Of a DNA stretch of 64,000 nucleotides, positions 45,543-54,216 are shown piece by piece. Numbering within the stretch: the first letter of the stretch is position 1; the number at the start of each line of letters is the position of its first letter. This DNA comes from Anaerolineae bacterium (lineage in GTDB: Bacteria > Chloroflexota > Anaerolineae > Promineifilales > Promineifilaceae). The notes beneath the pieces were generated by a model, which was not told where the DNA came from, did no database searches, and saw only the letters and a list, made by a program, of their open reading frames with translations. Where the stretch lies: assembly GCA_023384355.1 (NCBI GenBank), contig JAHDWL010000012.1:1-64000 (forward strand). Reading direction: 5' to 3'. The translations under genes and the position numbers were made by a program.

Positions 45543-48143
45543 TTAACTCACATCGGCCGCCTGCTGCCAAAACTCTTCCACGCTCTTGCGCAAGTAATGA
45601 TGCTCGGGCAGTTCAAGATTCGGATCGGCGGCGAACAATTCCACAGCATCTTCCTGTGCCATACTCAACACATCGCTGTCATGGAGCAAGGACGCCAATC
45701 GCAGCTCGGGCATTCCGCTCTGCCGCCGCCCGAAGAACTCGCCCGGGCCGCGCAACTCCAGATCGCGCTCCGCAAGGATGAACCCGTCGTTGGTGGCTTC
45801 CAGAGCCTCCAGACGCCGCTCAGCCTCAGCTGAAACGTCCTCAGCGATCAGGATGCAATAAGATTGATATTCTCCACGCCCGACGCGGCCCCGGAACTGG
45901 TGGAGCTGGGCCAGGCCGAACCTATCGGCCCCTTCAATAACGATCACCGTGCTGTTGGGCACGTCGACGCCGACCTCGATTACCGACGTTGCGACCAGCA
46001 TGTCCGTCTCGTGATTGACAAAAGCGCGCATAGCCGCATCTTTCTCGTCCGAACGTAACCGCCCGTGAACCAATCCCAGGCGGCGATCCGGGAACACCTC
46101 GCGGCTCAGGCGATCATGCTCCTCCACGGCCGCGCGGGCATCGATTGTGTCCGACTCCTCAACCAGGGGGTATATAAGGAAGGCCTGCCGGCCCTCGGTC
46201 GTCTGGCGGCGGATAAAGTTGTAGGCGCGCTCCCGTTCCGAAGCGCGTAGCCAGCGAGTCTTGATCTCTTGCCGGCCTGGCGGCATCTCGTCCAGAATCG
46301 ACATATCCAAATCGCCGTAGAGTGACAGGGCCAGCGTCCTGGGTATCGGGGTGGCGGACATGACCAGCAAATGGGGACTGATTCGCTCCCCATCCACGAA
46401 TGGGCCCTTATCCCGCAAGGCAGCGCGCTGATCAACGCCAAACCGGTGTTGCTCATCGATGATGGCTACGCCCAGCCGCTGAAAAGTGACCGCCGGTTGG
46501 ATTAGCGCGTGAGTGCCGATGACGATCTGGACGCTGCCGTCGGTCAAACCTTCATAGACCACCTGCCGTTCGGCCGCTGGGGTACTGCCCGTGAGCAAAG
46601 CCACCCGGACACCGAGCGGCTCCAGCAATTGGCTCAGACCCCGGTAATGTTGCTCGGCCAGAATCTCCGTCGGCGCCATGAGCGCGGCCTGCGCTCCGGC
46701 CCAGGCCGCTGTCACCATGGCCGCGGCAGCAACAACCGTCTTGCCCGAGCCAACATCTCCCTGCAACAACCGGTTCATGGGACGCGACTGGGACAAGTCG
46801 GCCAAAATTTCGGCCACAACCCGCTGTTGCGCCCCGGTCATCGCAAATGGCAGCGCATCGGTGAACGCTTCAAACTGCTCAGGCGCAGTCGTGAGTGGTA
46901 GACCGTTGTGATCCTGCCAGTCCCGTCGTTGTCGCTGCATACCGAGCTGGAGCAAAAACAACTCGTCATACGCCAGTCGTTGGCGCGCACGATGCATGGC
47001 CTCGTGGCTGTCGGGAAAGTGCAGTTGCTGGATAGCATGACCGAGCGAGTAGAGGCGGCGACGTTTGCGGATTTCAACGGGCAACGGATCCGGCACACGT
47101 GAGGCCCATTCCTTGACGACCCGCTGCATGATCTCGCGCATTCGCGTCGCAGCGAGTCCGTCAGTCAGCGGATAAACGGGCACGATTCGGCGCGTCCGCA
47201 ACGGCTCCAGTTCCAAAGGCTCCCACTCCGGCGAGTTGAAAACATGTCGGCCAAGGAAAATCTCCACCTTACCGCTGAGGACTATCTGCAAACCAGCCGG
47301 CAACTGTTCCGCCAGCCAGGGCTGGTTGAACCACGTCGCCTGCACCGAACCCGTCCCATCGTTAATGATCGATTCAACGATCGGCTGGTTGTTTCGCGTG
47401 CGGCGAACTTTGGTCTGCCAGATGGTTCCAATAACGGTGACTTGCTCGCCATATTGAATATTCTTGATGGGCTTCAGGAGCGTGTAATCGTCGTAGCGGC
47501 GCGGGAACAGATAAAGCAGGTCCCAGATCGTTTCCGCGCCCAGCCTGGTCAGCTTTTCGGCGATCTTCTGCCCAACTCCCTTGATAGAAGTGACAGGGCG
47601 GGCGAGAGCATCCGGATCGGGTGGGGACTGGGGTGTGTCCGGCTCCACTTCCTCGGCCGACGCCTGCGGTTCTTCCTCTTCATGCTCCTCGATGAATTCG
47701 TCATCCAGGCCCTCTGTGGCGCTCTCTTCCGTTGGCGGAGAAGGCACGGCTGCCTCAACAGTCTTCATGGGAGCGGGCGGATCGGCCGCAGGTGGCGCTT
47801 CCGGCCGCCTCGTCGGTGCGGGATCGGGCGTTCGCGCTGCATGGGAACCCGGCGCGATGTTCTCCGCGCCCGTCTGCCGCCCCCGTCGCCGCTCAAGATT
47901 GGCCATGATGGATTCGATTGCTTTGGCCCGCGCTTGATGGCCCGGCAGCTGGCCGTAATCCATCAGAACCTGCGAGATCTGCTCGGCCAGCGCCAGGTCG
48001 GCCTCATCCGTGGCTTCTTCTCGCGCCTGGGAGACCCAGAAAACTGCAAACTGGCGGATGCCGCCGACAACAGCCTTGTTCTGATACCCTTGCTGCTTTT
48101 CCAGTTCGAGCACTCGCTCGAGTCTTTTCAGTGCTCGGTCCAT
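45543..48143 (-). CDS. recG: ATP-dependent DNA helicase RecG, N-terminally extended
   Basis: 866 residues against about 690 in E. coli. The first roughly 190 residues are extra: a helical region (ALKRLERVLELEKQQGYQNK) and an acidic Pro-rich linker. They are followed by the wedge/OB domain (VTVIGTIWQTKVRRTRNNQP), the helicase core with GDVGSGKTVVA (Walker A) and DEQH (motif II), and QFRGRVGRGEYQSYCIL (motif VI). RecG drives branch migration and fork reversal in DNA repair. The N-terminal helical block is, to my knowledge, typical of Chloroflexota RecG. Confidence 0.95.
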   Translation of the reverse strand: MDRALKRLERVLELEKQQGYQNKAVVGGIRQFAVFWVSQAREEATDEADLALAEQISQVLMDYGQLPGHQARAKAIESIMANLERRRGRQTGAENIAPGSHAARTPDPAPTRRPEAPPAADPPAPMKTVEAAVPSPPTEESATEGLDDEFIEEHEEEEPQASAEEVEPDTPQSPPDPDALARPVTSIKGVGQKIAEKLTRLGAETIWDLLYLFPRRYDDYTLLKPIKNIQYGEQVTVIGTIWQTKVRRTRNNQPIVESIINDGTGSVQATWFNQPWLAEQLPAGLQIVLSGKVEIFLGRHVFNSPEWEPLELEPLRTRRIVPVYPLTDGLAATRMREIMQRVVKEWASRVPDPLPVEIRKRRRLYSLGHAIQQLHFPDSHEAMHRARQRLAYDELFLLQLGMQRQRRDWQDHNGLPLTTAPEQFEAFTDALPFAMTGAQQRVVAEILADLSQSRPMNRLLQGDVGSGKTVVAAAAMVTAAWAGAQAALMAPTEILAEQHYRGLSQLLEPLGVRVALLTGSTPAAERQVVYEGLTDGSVQIVIGTHALIQPAVTFQRLGVAIIDEQHRFGVDQRAALRDKGPFVDGERISPHLLVMSATPIPRTLALSLYGDLDMSILDEMPPGRQEIKTRWLRASERERAYNFIRRQTTEGRQAFLIYPLVEESDTIDARAAVEEHDRLSREVFPDRRLGLVHGRLRSDEKDAAMRAFVNHETDMLVATSVIEVGVDVPNSTVIVIEGADRFGLAQLHQFRGRVGRGEYQSYCILIAEDVSAEAERRLEALEATNDGFILAERDLELRGPGEFFGRRQSGMPELRLASLLHDSDVLSMAQEDAVELFAADPNLELPEHHYLRKSVEEFWQQAADVS

Positions 48144-48225
48144 TATTGCTACACCAATATTCCCACAGGCGTGCAGGTTGGGCTATTTATCCAACCAGCG
48201 ACACACTCGTCTACCGGCTCCGTCT

Positions 48226-49926
48226 TTATTCGGCGCCGATGATATAAAAGTAATGCGCCTGGCCGCCCTCGACAGCTTCGACTTCAACGTCAGGGTAGCC
48301 CGCGCGGATGTGATCGGCTGCCTCCATCGCTTGCGCCATCGTGACATCAGCTCCGTAATAGAGCGTCACAATCCCGCAATCGGCGATATCCATCTGTTCG
48401 AGCAATTCATCCAGGACGACCCTCTCGTCCGGGCCGGAACTGCACAGGCGGCCGTCGGCCAGACCGATGATAGAGCCTTCCTGCACATCCACCCCGTCGA
48501 GTTCCACCGTGCGGGTGGCCCGGGTTACCTCACCCGTCTTGACCAGACTCAATGCCCGCTCCATAGCCTCAGCGTTGGCAGCCACATCTCCATCCGGGCG
48601 CAAGGACATCAGGGCGGTAATTCCCTGGGGCATCGACCGGCTATGGACAACCGCCACATCCTTTGCGCTGAGGTCTCGCGCCGCCTCGGCCGCCAGGAAG
48701 ATATTCTTGTTATTGGGCAGAATGACGACCTTGTCGGTGGGCAGTTGCTCGACGGCCCGGTAAATTTCTTCCGTGCTTGGGTTGTTCGTCTGCCCTCCGT
48801 TGACCACGTAGGCCGCGCCCAGGCTGCGAAACACGCCGGCCAATCCGGCCCCGGACGCGACCGTGACGACGGCTACCTGTCCGGGCACGACCACAGTATC
48901 CGGAACCGGCATGGCGGCCGCCGGGCCGTGGACGATCTCTTCCATCTGCTCCTGCATATTCTCCACGACGACATCGGTGACATAACCCAGGCTTGTGCCA
49001 TAACTCAACGGTTCGCCGGGGTCCTTCACGTGAATATGAACCTTGATCGTCCGGTCATCCCCCACAACGACGGTCGAATCGCCCATCGCGTCGATGCGGG
49101 CGCGCACCTCGTGGACGTTAAGGTTGCGCCCCATCAGGATGAATTGGACATCATAGGGAAATTCGAGCATACCGCCCTCGGGTATCGCCATTGCCTGTGC
49201 CGGCAGCGGCATGCCGGTTGGCGCGGACTGGACAGTGGCTGTAGCCTGCCCGTCCAGCGACAGCTTGCCCTGCGCGTAGCGCATCATGCCCTCAAGGATG
49301 TAGACCAGGCCTTGACCGCCGGAATCCACGACACCCGCCTGCCGCAAAATCGGCAACTGCTCCGGCGTGCGCTCCAGCGCCTGCTGGCATCGTTCCAGGA
49401 TTCGCTCCAGCATGAAGCGCAGATCCTCGCTCTTGCGGGCTGCGTCGGCCGCCTCGGCCGCTCCTTCGCGAATAACCGTGAGGATCGTCCCCTCGACCGG
49501 GCGCATGACGCCTTTGTACGCGGTGTCGGACGCACCCTGAAAAGCCAGTGCCAGGTCGGCAGTCGTGAAGGCCTCGATCCCGCTCAGGCCGGCAGCCAGC
49601 CCGCGCCATATCTGGCTCAGGATGACGCCGGAATTCCCGCGCGCGCCCATCAGAGCGCCCTGCGCCAGTTGTCCCGCGACCTTGCCGACGTGGGTTTCCT
49701 CACTTGCCTCCACCCGCGCGTAGGCCGAGCGCATGGTCAACAACATATTGGTTCCCGTGTCACCGTCGGGCACGGGGAAAACATTCAGCGAGTTCACATG
49801 GTCCCGGTTCTGCTCAAGCCATAGCAATCCGGCATGGGCCATTTTGCGCAACTGGGAACCGGTACAGCGCAACCATTTCCCGCTGGTCATGGTTTGAGCT
49901 GTGGGTGTATCAAATGCCGTAGACAA
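48226..49926 (-). CDS. fakA: DAK2-domain protein, FakA/YloV-like fatty acid kinase
   Basis: 566 residues. The N-terminal DAK2-type kinase domain has NVFPVPDGDTGTNMLLTM and GARGNSGVILSQIWRG, the nucleotide site of dihydroxyacetone-kinase relatives. The C-terminal half is DegV-like (NGGQTNNPSTEEI, ILPNNKNI), the fold that holds the fatty-acid binding partner. FakA phosphorylates fatty acids for lipid recycling. The frame begins at TTG 49926, which has GGAGG upstream; ATG 49890 lacks one. It lies between the Asp23 gene and recG, the standard order in Gram-positive genomes. Confidence 0.9.
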   Translation of the reverse strand: MSTAFDTPTAQTMTSGKWLRCTGSQLRKMAHAGLLWLEQNRDHVNSLNVFPVPDGDTGTNMLLTMRSAYARVEASEETHVGKVAGQLAQGALMGARGNSGVILSQIWRGLAAGLSGIEAFTTADLALAFQGASDTAYKGVMRPVEGTILTVIREGAAEAADAARKSEDLRFMLERILERCQQALERTPEQLPILRQAGVVDSGGQGLVYILEGMMRYAQGKLSLDGQATATVQSAPTGMPLPAQAMAIPEGGMLEFPYDVQFILMGRNLNVHEVRARIDAMGDSTVVVGDDRTIKVHIHVKDPGEPLSYGTSLGYVTDVVVENMQEQMEEIVHGPAAAMPVPDTVVVPGQVAVVTVASGAGLAGVFRSLGAAYVVNGGQTNNPSTEEIYRAVEQLPTDKVVILPNNKNIFLAAEAARDLSAKDVAVVHSRSMPQGITALMSLRPDGDVAANAEAMERALSLVKTGEVTRATRTVELDGVDVQEGSIIGLADGRLCSSGPDERVVLDELLEQMDIADCGIVTLYYGADVTMAQAMEAADHIRAGYPDVEVEAVEGGQAHYFYIIGAE

Positions 49927-49955
49927 TTCTCTCTATTCCTCCGCAACGTCATCCG

Positions 49956-50312
49956 CTATTGCTCGTTGCTCACCCGCAACCCCTGCACATACACATTCAC
50001 CGCGTGCACGGGAAGCCCTAGCGCCTTCTCGACGTGGAATTTAACCGTATTCTGAATACTCTCCGCAACCACTCTGATACGGACACCATATTGCACGATC
50101 ACGTAAACATCGATGACGATTTTGTCGCCATCGACCTTCACATCTACGCCGCGGCGATTCTCGCGAGACAGGAGTTGCGCGATGCCGTTGACGAGGTTTT
50201 TGCTGGCCATCCCGACCACACCATAACATTGATTAACAGCCTGGTTGGTAATCGTCGCAATGGTCGCCGAGGAAATATCAATTTTCCCTTTTGAATCCTC
50301 TTGGATTGGCAT
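49956..50312 (-). CDS. Asp23/Gls24 family envelope stress protein
   Basis: A 118-residue Asp23 protein (GKIDISSATIATITNQAVNQCYGVVGM and VKFHVEKALGLPVHAVNVYVQGLRV with the middle not shown). Asp23 proteins line the membrane and respond to alkaline or envelope stress. Its partner fakA follows by 29 bases. AGGAG lies 12 bases before the ATG. It is divergent from rpmB, which in Firmicutes lies on the same strand. Confidence 0.92.
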   Translation of the reverse strand: MPIQEDSKGKIDISSATIATITNQAVNQCYGVVGMASKNLVNGIAQLLSRENRRGVDVKVDGDKIVIDVYVIVQYGVRIRVVAESIQNTVKFHVEKALGLPVHAVNVYVQGLRVSNEQ

Positions 50313-50340
50313 AAATCGTTCTGCTCCTGACCCGGCGCGC

Positions 50341-50369
50341 TTGCATCAAACGCACCAAATGTCTATAAT
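50341..50369 (+). promoter_or_regulatory. Promoter of rpmB
   Basis: TTGCAT (50341-50346), a 17-base spacer and a perfect TATAAT (50364-50369). The start should be near 50376, leaving a leader of about 88 bases that carries two hairpins. Confidence 0.75.
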
Positions 50370-50401
50370 CAAGGGTCGTTCTTAATAACGTTGGAATCTG
50401 C

Positions 50402-50448
50402 GGCGACCATCTGGTCGCCTTTCAATTGGACGCCGACAACAAGGCGTC
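50402..50448 (+). promoter_or_regulatory. Structured leader of rpmB
   Basis: Two hairpins in the untranslated leader: GGCGACCA/TGGTCGCC (50402-50419, 8 bp with a tight loop) and GACGCC/GGCGTC (50429-50448). The second ends five bases before the AAGGTG ribosome site. Such a leader could allow autogenous control by L28 or attenuation, but no known ribosomal-protein leader was recognised. Confidence 0.4.
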
Positions 50449-50463
50449 GGGTAAGGTGAAATT

Positions 50464-50643
50464 ATGGCGAAATGTGATGTATGTGGCAAGGGGCCGATGA
50501 GCGGCCAAAATGTGAGCTTCTCCCAGCGCAAGACCAAGCGGCAATTTAAGCCGAATATCCAGCGGACAACCGTCCAACAGGGCGGTCGCAGCGTGCGCCT
50601 CCACATTTGTACCCGCTGCCTCAAGACGATGGCAAAAGTTTGA
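50464..50643 (+). CDS. rpmB: Ribosomal protein L28
   Basis: 59 residues, MAKCDVCGKGPMSGQNVSFS to the end ICTRCLKTMAKV, with two CxxC pairs (Cys4/Cys7 and a C-terminal pair) forming the zinc ribbon of the C-plus L28 form. AAGGTG lies before the ATG. It is an essential large-subunit protein that stands alone, divergent from the Asp23-fakA-recG-coaD group, and is followed by a short imperfect hairpin (50647-50672). Confidence 0.95.
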   Translation: MAKCDVCGKGPMSGQNVSFSQRKTKRQFKPNIQRTTVQQGGRSVRLHICTRCLKTMAKV

Positions 50644-50645
50644 TT

Positions 50646-50672
50646 CTCCCCTTCAATTTGAATTGAAGGGAG
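50646..50672 (+). terminator. Hairpin after rpmB
   Basis: CCCTTCAATT pairs with AATTGAAGGG, extended with one bulge. A T-run occurs only 11 bases later (CTTTTTC), so it is a weak intrinsic terminator candidate. Confidence 0.45.
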
Positions 50673-50831
50673 TATTGTCGCTTTTTCACCATCCACTCCG
50701 ACTGTTTGTAAATATCGATCTTGCCGGCGCAACCCGCCGGCTTTTGTTTTTATGGACGGCGCGAGCGAGCCACACCAGGATTCTACCCGATAATATCGCC
50801 AGGCCCCACCTTCGGGCACTTTCAATCCGCT

Positions 50832-51773
50832 TTAGCCCACATCGCTGGTGAAGACGCGCACGGCCCCGGCTGCCAGCAGCGCTTCCATCACGGCCGCTTC
50901 AGTTTCCGGCGTCACCAGAGCGATCATATTGCCGCCGCGGCCGCCCCCACTCAGCTTGGCCCCCAACGCCCCGCCTCGTCGCGCCGCCGCCACCAGCCTG
51001 TCCAGCGCCGGCGATGATACAGTCATCCGCACCAGGCACTCATGATTCTCGTCCATAAGCGTCCCCAATACGGACAGACGGCCCGCAGCCAGGGCAGCCC
51101 GCCCTTCCTCGGCCAGACGTCCACAATCGTCAAATATCGCCTCAAAGCGATGGGGATCGGCCGACCATCGGCGGCGAACATCGCCGACGACATCCTTGGT
51201 CGCGCTGCGTATTCCGGTATCACCAATGACCAGCCGCAACGGTTGGGCAACGACAAACGGCTCGATGACGGGCTGCGGTTCGCGCCGCACGAAATAGACC
51301 GGCTGCTCGTAGGCAATCACCGTGTTGTCGATGCCGCTGGGCGTCCCGTGATGCAGACGCTCCACCTCGTAGGCCAGTTGCGAGGTCTCCGCGGTCGAGA
51401 GGGATCGGCCGTCACCCATATAGACAGCCAGGGCGCGAATGACGGCAACCGAGATCGCCGCGCCGCTGCCCAGGCCGCTGGCAATCGGAATCGCGCTGGT
51501 CACGCTCAACGAGTAGCCGTCGGAAAGCGAACAGCCACAATATTGTTCGACTACGCGCACAATCGCCGCCAGGGGGTTGTTGGGGTTCACCTGCGAGAGG
51601 ATCGCCTGCCGCCCCAGATCGGGAGCAATGAGCGCGACGTCCGGCGCGCCGGTCTCCTCAATAGTAGCCCGCGCTCTCAGATGGGTGACCGGAGCAGCCA
51701 GGGCCGGTCGGCCATACACGACCGCGTGCTCGCCAAATAAGATGACCTTGCCGGGGGCAGTTGCTTCAATCAT
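50832..51773 (-). CDS. mvk: Mevalonate kinase (GHMP family)
   Basis: A 313-residue GHMP kinase. The N-terminal APGKVILFGEHAVVYGRPAL and the ATP loop PIASGLGSGAAISVA are the two signature blocks, and HHGTPSGIDN contains catalytic-site residues typical of mevalonate kinase. GAKLSGGGRGG is motif 3. It phosphorylates mevalonate in isoprenoid precursor synthesis. No other mevalonate-pathway gene lies in the window. It is followed upstream by a UbiA-type prenyl transferase on the same strand, suggesting isoprenoid-linked envelope biosynthesis. Confidence 0.9.
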   Translation of the reverse strand: MIEATAPGKVILFGEHAVVYGRPALAAPVTHLRARATIEETGAPDVALIAPDLGRQAILSQVNPNNPLAAIVRVVEQYCGCSLSDGYSLSVTSAIPIASGLGSGAAISVAVIRALAVYMGDGRSLSTAETSQLAYEVERLHHGTPSGIDNTVIAYEQPVYFVRREPQPVIEPFVVAQPLRLVIGDTGIRSATKDVVGDVRRRWSADPHRFEAIFDDCGRLAEEGRAALAAGRLSVLGTLMDENHECLVRMTVSSPALDRLVAAARRGGALGAKLSGGGRGGNMIALVTPETEAAVMEALLAAGAVRVFTSDVG

Positions 51774-51841
51774 TTAATGGCTCTGCTCACTGCTGCTGGT
51801 GCAGGGTTTGTTTAACGTATTCAGGCCACATTGATGTGTGT

Positions 51842-52714
51842 TTAATTGATCAAATATAACGCCACGAATACCATGGCCCCATAGAGTACCAAAGTTATCT
51901 GCAGCGGCCTGTCACGCAACAGGATTTCCTCCGGCGCGCCGCCTTCGTTGCGAACGTGTATCAGATACAGATAGCGGAAGATGCCGTACAGCACAAAAGG
52001 GATGGTCAGCATCATCGCGTGATTCTGTGGCAGCCCGTCGGCCAGAAATGTGTAGAGGCTATAGGCGACCAATGAACTGGTAGTGACAATGCTCTGCAGA
52101 CGGTCGATGAGGTCAAGATTGTAATCTTCGAGAATGGCCCGATGACTGCCTGCCTCCCCTCCCAACAGGGTGATCTCCGCCCGCCGTTTGCCCAAAGCCA
52201 TGAAAAGGGCCAGAAATCCGCCGAACACGTAGAGCCACGGCGAAAACCGTTGAACGTCAATTACCGCCACGCCGGCGGCGATACGCAGAATAAATCCCGC
52301 CGCAATGGTCAGCACATCCAGCAAAACGACGTGCTTCAGCTTGAACGTGTAGGCGATCTGCGACAGGAGATACAACAACAGGATGACAGCCAGTTGCGGT
52401 GAAAGAAAGTAACCGGCGACGAGGCTGGCCCCGGCGAATAGTACCGATGCGACGGCTGCCAACCGGGGATCGAGTTGGCCCGAGGCCAGTGGCCGGTTCT
52501 TCTTCACCGGGTGCTGCCGGTCGCTCTCCACGTCGGCGAGGTCGTTCATCAGGTAGACCGCGCTGGACATGAGGCACAGCAGCAGAAACGCCTCGGTCAC
52601 GGCGATGACGCTGGCCGGGTCAAACAGCTTCCTGTCGAACAACAGCGCCACGAAAACAAAGCCGTTCTTGGGCCATTGCCGCGGCCGCATCGACTTGATC
52701 AGGCCGGATAGCAT
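51842..52714 (-). CDS. UbiA-family prenyltransferase, decaprenyl-phosphate phosphoribosyltransferase-like
   Basis: 290 residues and about nine membrane helices. MRPRQWPKNGFVFVALLFDR and NDLADVESDRQHPVKKNRPL are the two Asp-rich regions as in DPPR synthase (Rv3806c-type), which joins polyprenyl phosphate and phosphoribosyl pyrophosphate to start decaprenyl-phosphoryl-arabinose synthesis. The RPRQWxKN block favours this over menaquinone-type UbiA. It lies 68 bases upstream of the mevalonate kinase gene. The end product in this organism is unknown. Confidence 0.82.
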   Translation of the reverse strand: MLSGLIKSMRPRQWPKNGFVFVALLFDRKLFDPASVIAVTEAFLLLCLMSSAVYLMNDLADVESDRQHPVKKNRPLASGQLDPRLAAVASVLFAGASLVAGYFLSPQLAVILLLYLLSQIAYTFKLKHVVLLDVLTIAAGFILRIAAGVAVIDVQRFSPWLYVFGGFLALFMALGKRRAEITLLGGEAGSHRAILEDYNLDLIDRLQSIVTTSSLVAYSLYTFLADGLPQNHAMMLTIPFVLYGIFRYLYLIHVRNEGGAPEEILLRDRPLQITLVLYGAMVFVALYLIN

Positions 52715-52817
52715 GCGTCACTCCGTAGATCCATAACCCTGCTTTTCTATCACGAATATGGGGGGAAGGCTAATCGCACAGCTTGATGTTATTGCCCGGC
52801 ATGTCAGGCTCGCCAAA

Positions 52818-52853
52818 GAAAAAGGCCCCCTTCCAGGATTCGGAAGGAGGCCT
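52818..52853 (-). terminator. Terminator of the three-repeat secreted protein gene
   Basis: AGGCCTCCTTCC pairs with GGAAGGGGGCCT (one G.U pair) on the minus strand, followed by TTTTT. It lies 25 bases after the stop codon. Confidence 0.85.
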
Positions 52854-52877
52854 GATGAATGACGAAGGTCGATATCG

Positions 52878-53975
52878 TCAGCAGACCGTCGCCGTGTTGT
52901 TATAGAACCAGTTATAGGCGAAGAACGGACTTGCCTGCGGCGTCTGGGCACGAATGGCGATGCGGCCGAGACCGGCTAACTGCGCCGGGATCGGGTAGGT
53001 AGCCGTCAATTGCCCGCCCGCACCTGAATTAAGCGTTCCAACCTGATATCCGCCAATACCCTGCGTGCCGAACGGACCCATCGTGATCTGGAAAGTCTGG
53101 TTCGGCGGGAAATCCTTGGTCCGGATGGTGACGCTGGTGTTCTGGACAACTCCGCACACAGTGAATGTCGGCGTGCCGGCGTATACCGGCCCGGGAGTTG
53201 GTTGCGGCTGGCCACCAGTCCCGGCGCCGGTCGTGTTGTTATAGAACCAGTTATAGGCGTAGTAAGGCGCAGCATGCGCCGTCTGTGCGCGTATGGCGAT
53301 CTGGTATGCCGAGGCGAGTTGCGCCGGGATATTGAAGGTGGCTTTCAGAGCGCCGCCGGCGCCGGAATTCAGGGTGCCGACGACAATGCCGTTCACGCCC
53401 TGCGTCCCCATCGGCCCCATGGTGACGGTAAATACCTGGTTAGCCGGGAAGTTGCCGGTCTGGATGGTGACCGTCTTGCCCGCCTCAACGCTCACAATAC
53501 TGAACGTCGGCACACCCGAGTAGCCAGGAGTACCGCCCGGCGCTCCGGACCCAGTGGTGTTATTCCAGAACCAGTTATAGGCATAGTAAGGATAGGCGTG
53601 CGAAGTTTGCAACCGAATGGCTATCTGAGCTGACCCTTTCAGTTGATCCGGGATATTGTAGGTGGCGCTGAATGAACCGCCGGCCCCGGAGTTGGTCGTG
53701 GCGACCACAATACCATTGATGCCCTGGGTTCCGAATGGTCCCATCGTCACAACGAAATTCTGGTTCGCCGGAAAATCGTGGGCCTGCACTGTCACCGTCT
53801 GATCAGTCACAACACTGGTAATGCTGATCGTCGGCAACGTGCTGGACCGCGCCGGCACGGCCCAGGCAAATATCGCCGCAGCCATGATCACGAACGCGAA
53901 TACGAAAAAGAGTGGGCGCGTGGGAAAGCGACGTGTGCTGCCATTCTCGCCGCCCATTGACAACTGCGAACTCAT
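52878..53975 (-). CDS. Secreted protein with three ~100-residue beta-rich repeats
   Basis: 365 residues from ATG 53975, which has AGGAGG six bases upstream; the frame extends 28 codons further without a ribosome site. The N-terminus has a membrane segment (PLFFVFAFVIMAAAIFAWAV). Three repeats follow, each with FxVTMGP(F/M)GTQG(I/V)NGI, NSGAGG and a YYAYNWF(W/Y)NNT end. The Gly/Pro-rich spacers (GAPGGTPG; GGQPQPTPG) join them. Only the third repeat has cysteines, one in FTVCGVV and one as the last residue, so a disulfide could close it. I know of no function; an adhesive or surface role is speculative. Confidence 0.75.
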   Translation of the reverse strand: MSSQLSMGGENGSTRRFPTRPLFFVFAFVIMAAAIFAWAVPARSSTLPTISITSVVTDQTVTVQAHDFPANQNFVVTMGPFGTQGINGIVVATTNSGAGGSFSATYNIPDQLKGSAQIAIRLQTSHAYPYYAYNWFWNNTTGSGAPGGTPGYSGVPTFSIVSVEAGKTVTIQTGNFPANQVFTVTMGPMGTQGVNGIVVGTLNSGAGGALKATFNIPAQLASAYQIAIRAQTAHAAPYYAYNWFYNNTTGAGTGGQPQPTPGPVYAGTPTFTVCGVVQNTSVTIRTKDFPPNQTFQITMGPFGTQGIGGYQVGTLNSGAGGQLTATYPIPAQLAGLGRIAIRAQTPQASPFFAYNWFYNNTATVC

Positions 53976-54216
53976 TTGATACCTCCTGGGCACTAATCCA
54001 TTCAATAGTATTAATTCAATAGTGTCACGACGGTGGCTCATCTCTCCGATTATTCTCATGAACCGCTACGGCTATTAGCAACAAACCACCGTCATATTAA
54101 CATCACCCTAATTCTGACAGTATACATAACTATTTTATGGATATCTATAGAACACGAGTTCTTTCTTGTCATAATGAACGCGATTTCCCATTATTTTTAC
54201 ACGGTCAGGGGGTGGT

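Noticed and set aside
54149-54162. AGAAC-ACGA-GTTCT, resembling a Gram-positive LexA box
   Set aside because: It is about 175 bases from the nearest start codon and not tied to a DNA-repair gene, and a 10-base symmetric match can occur by chance.
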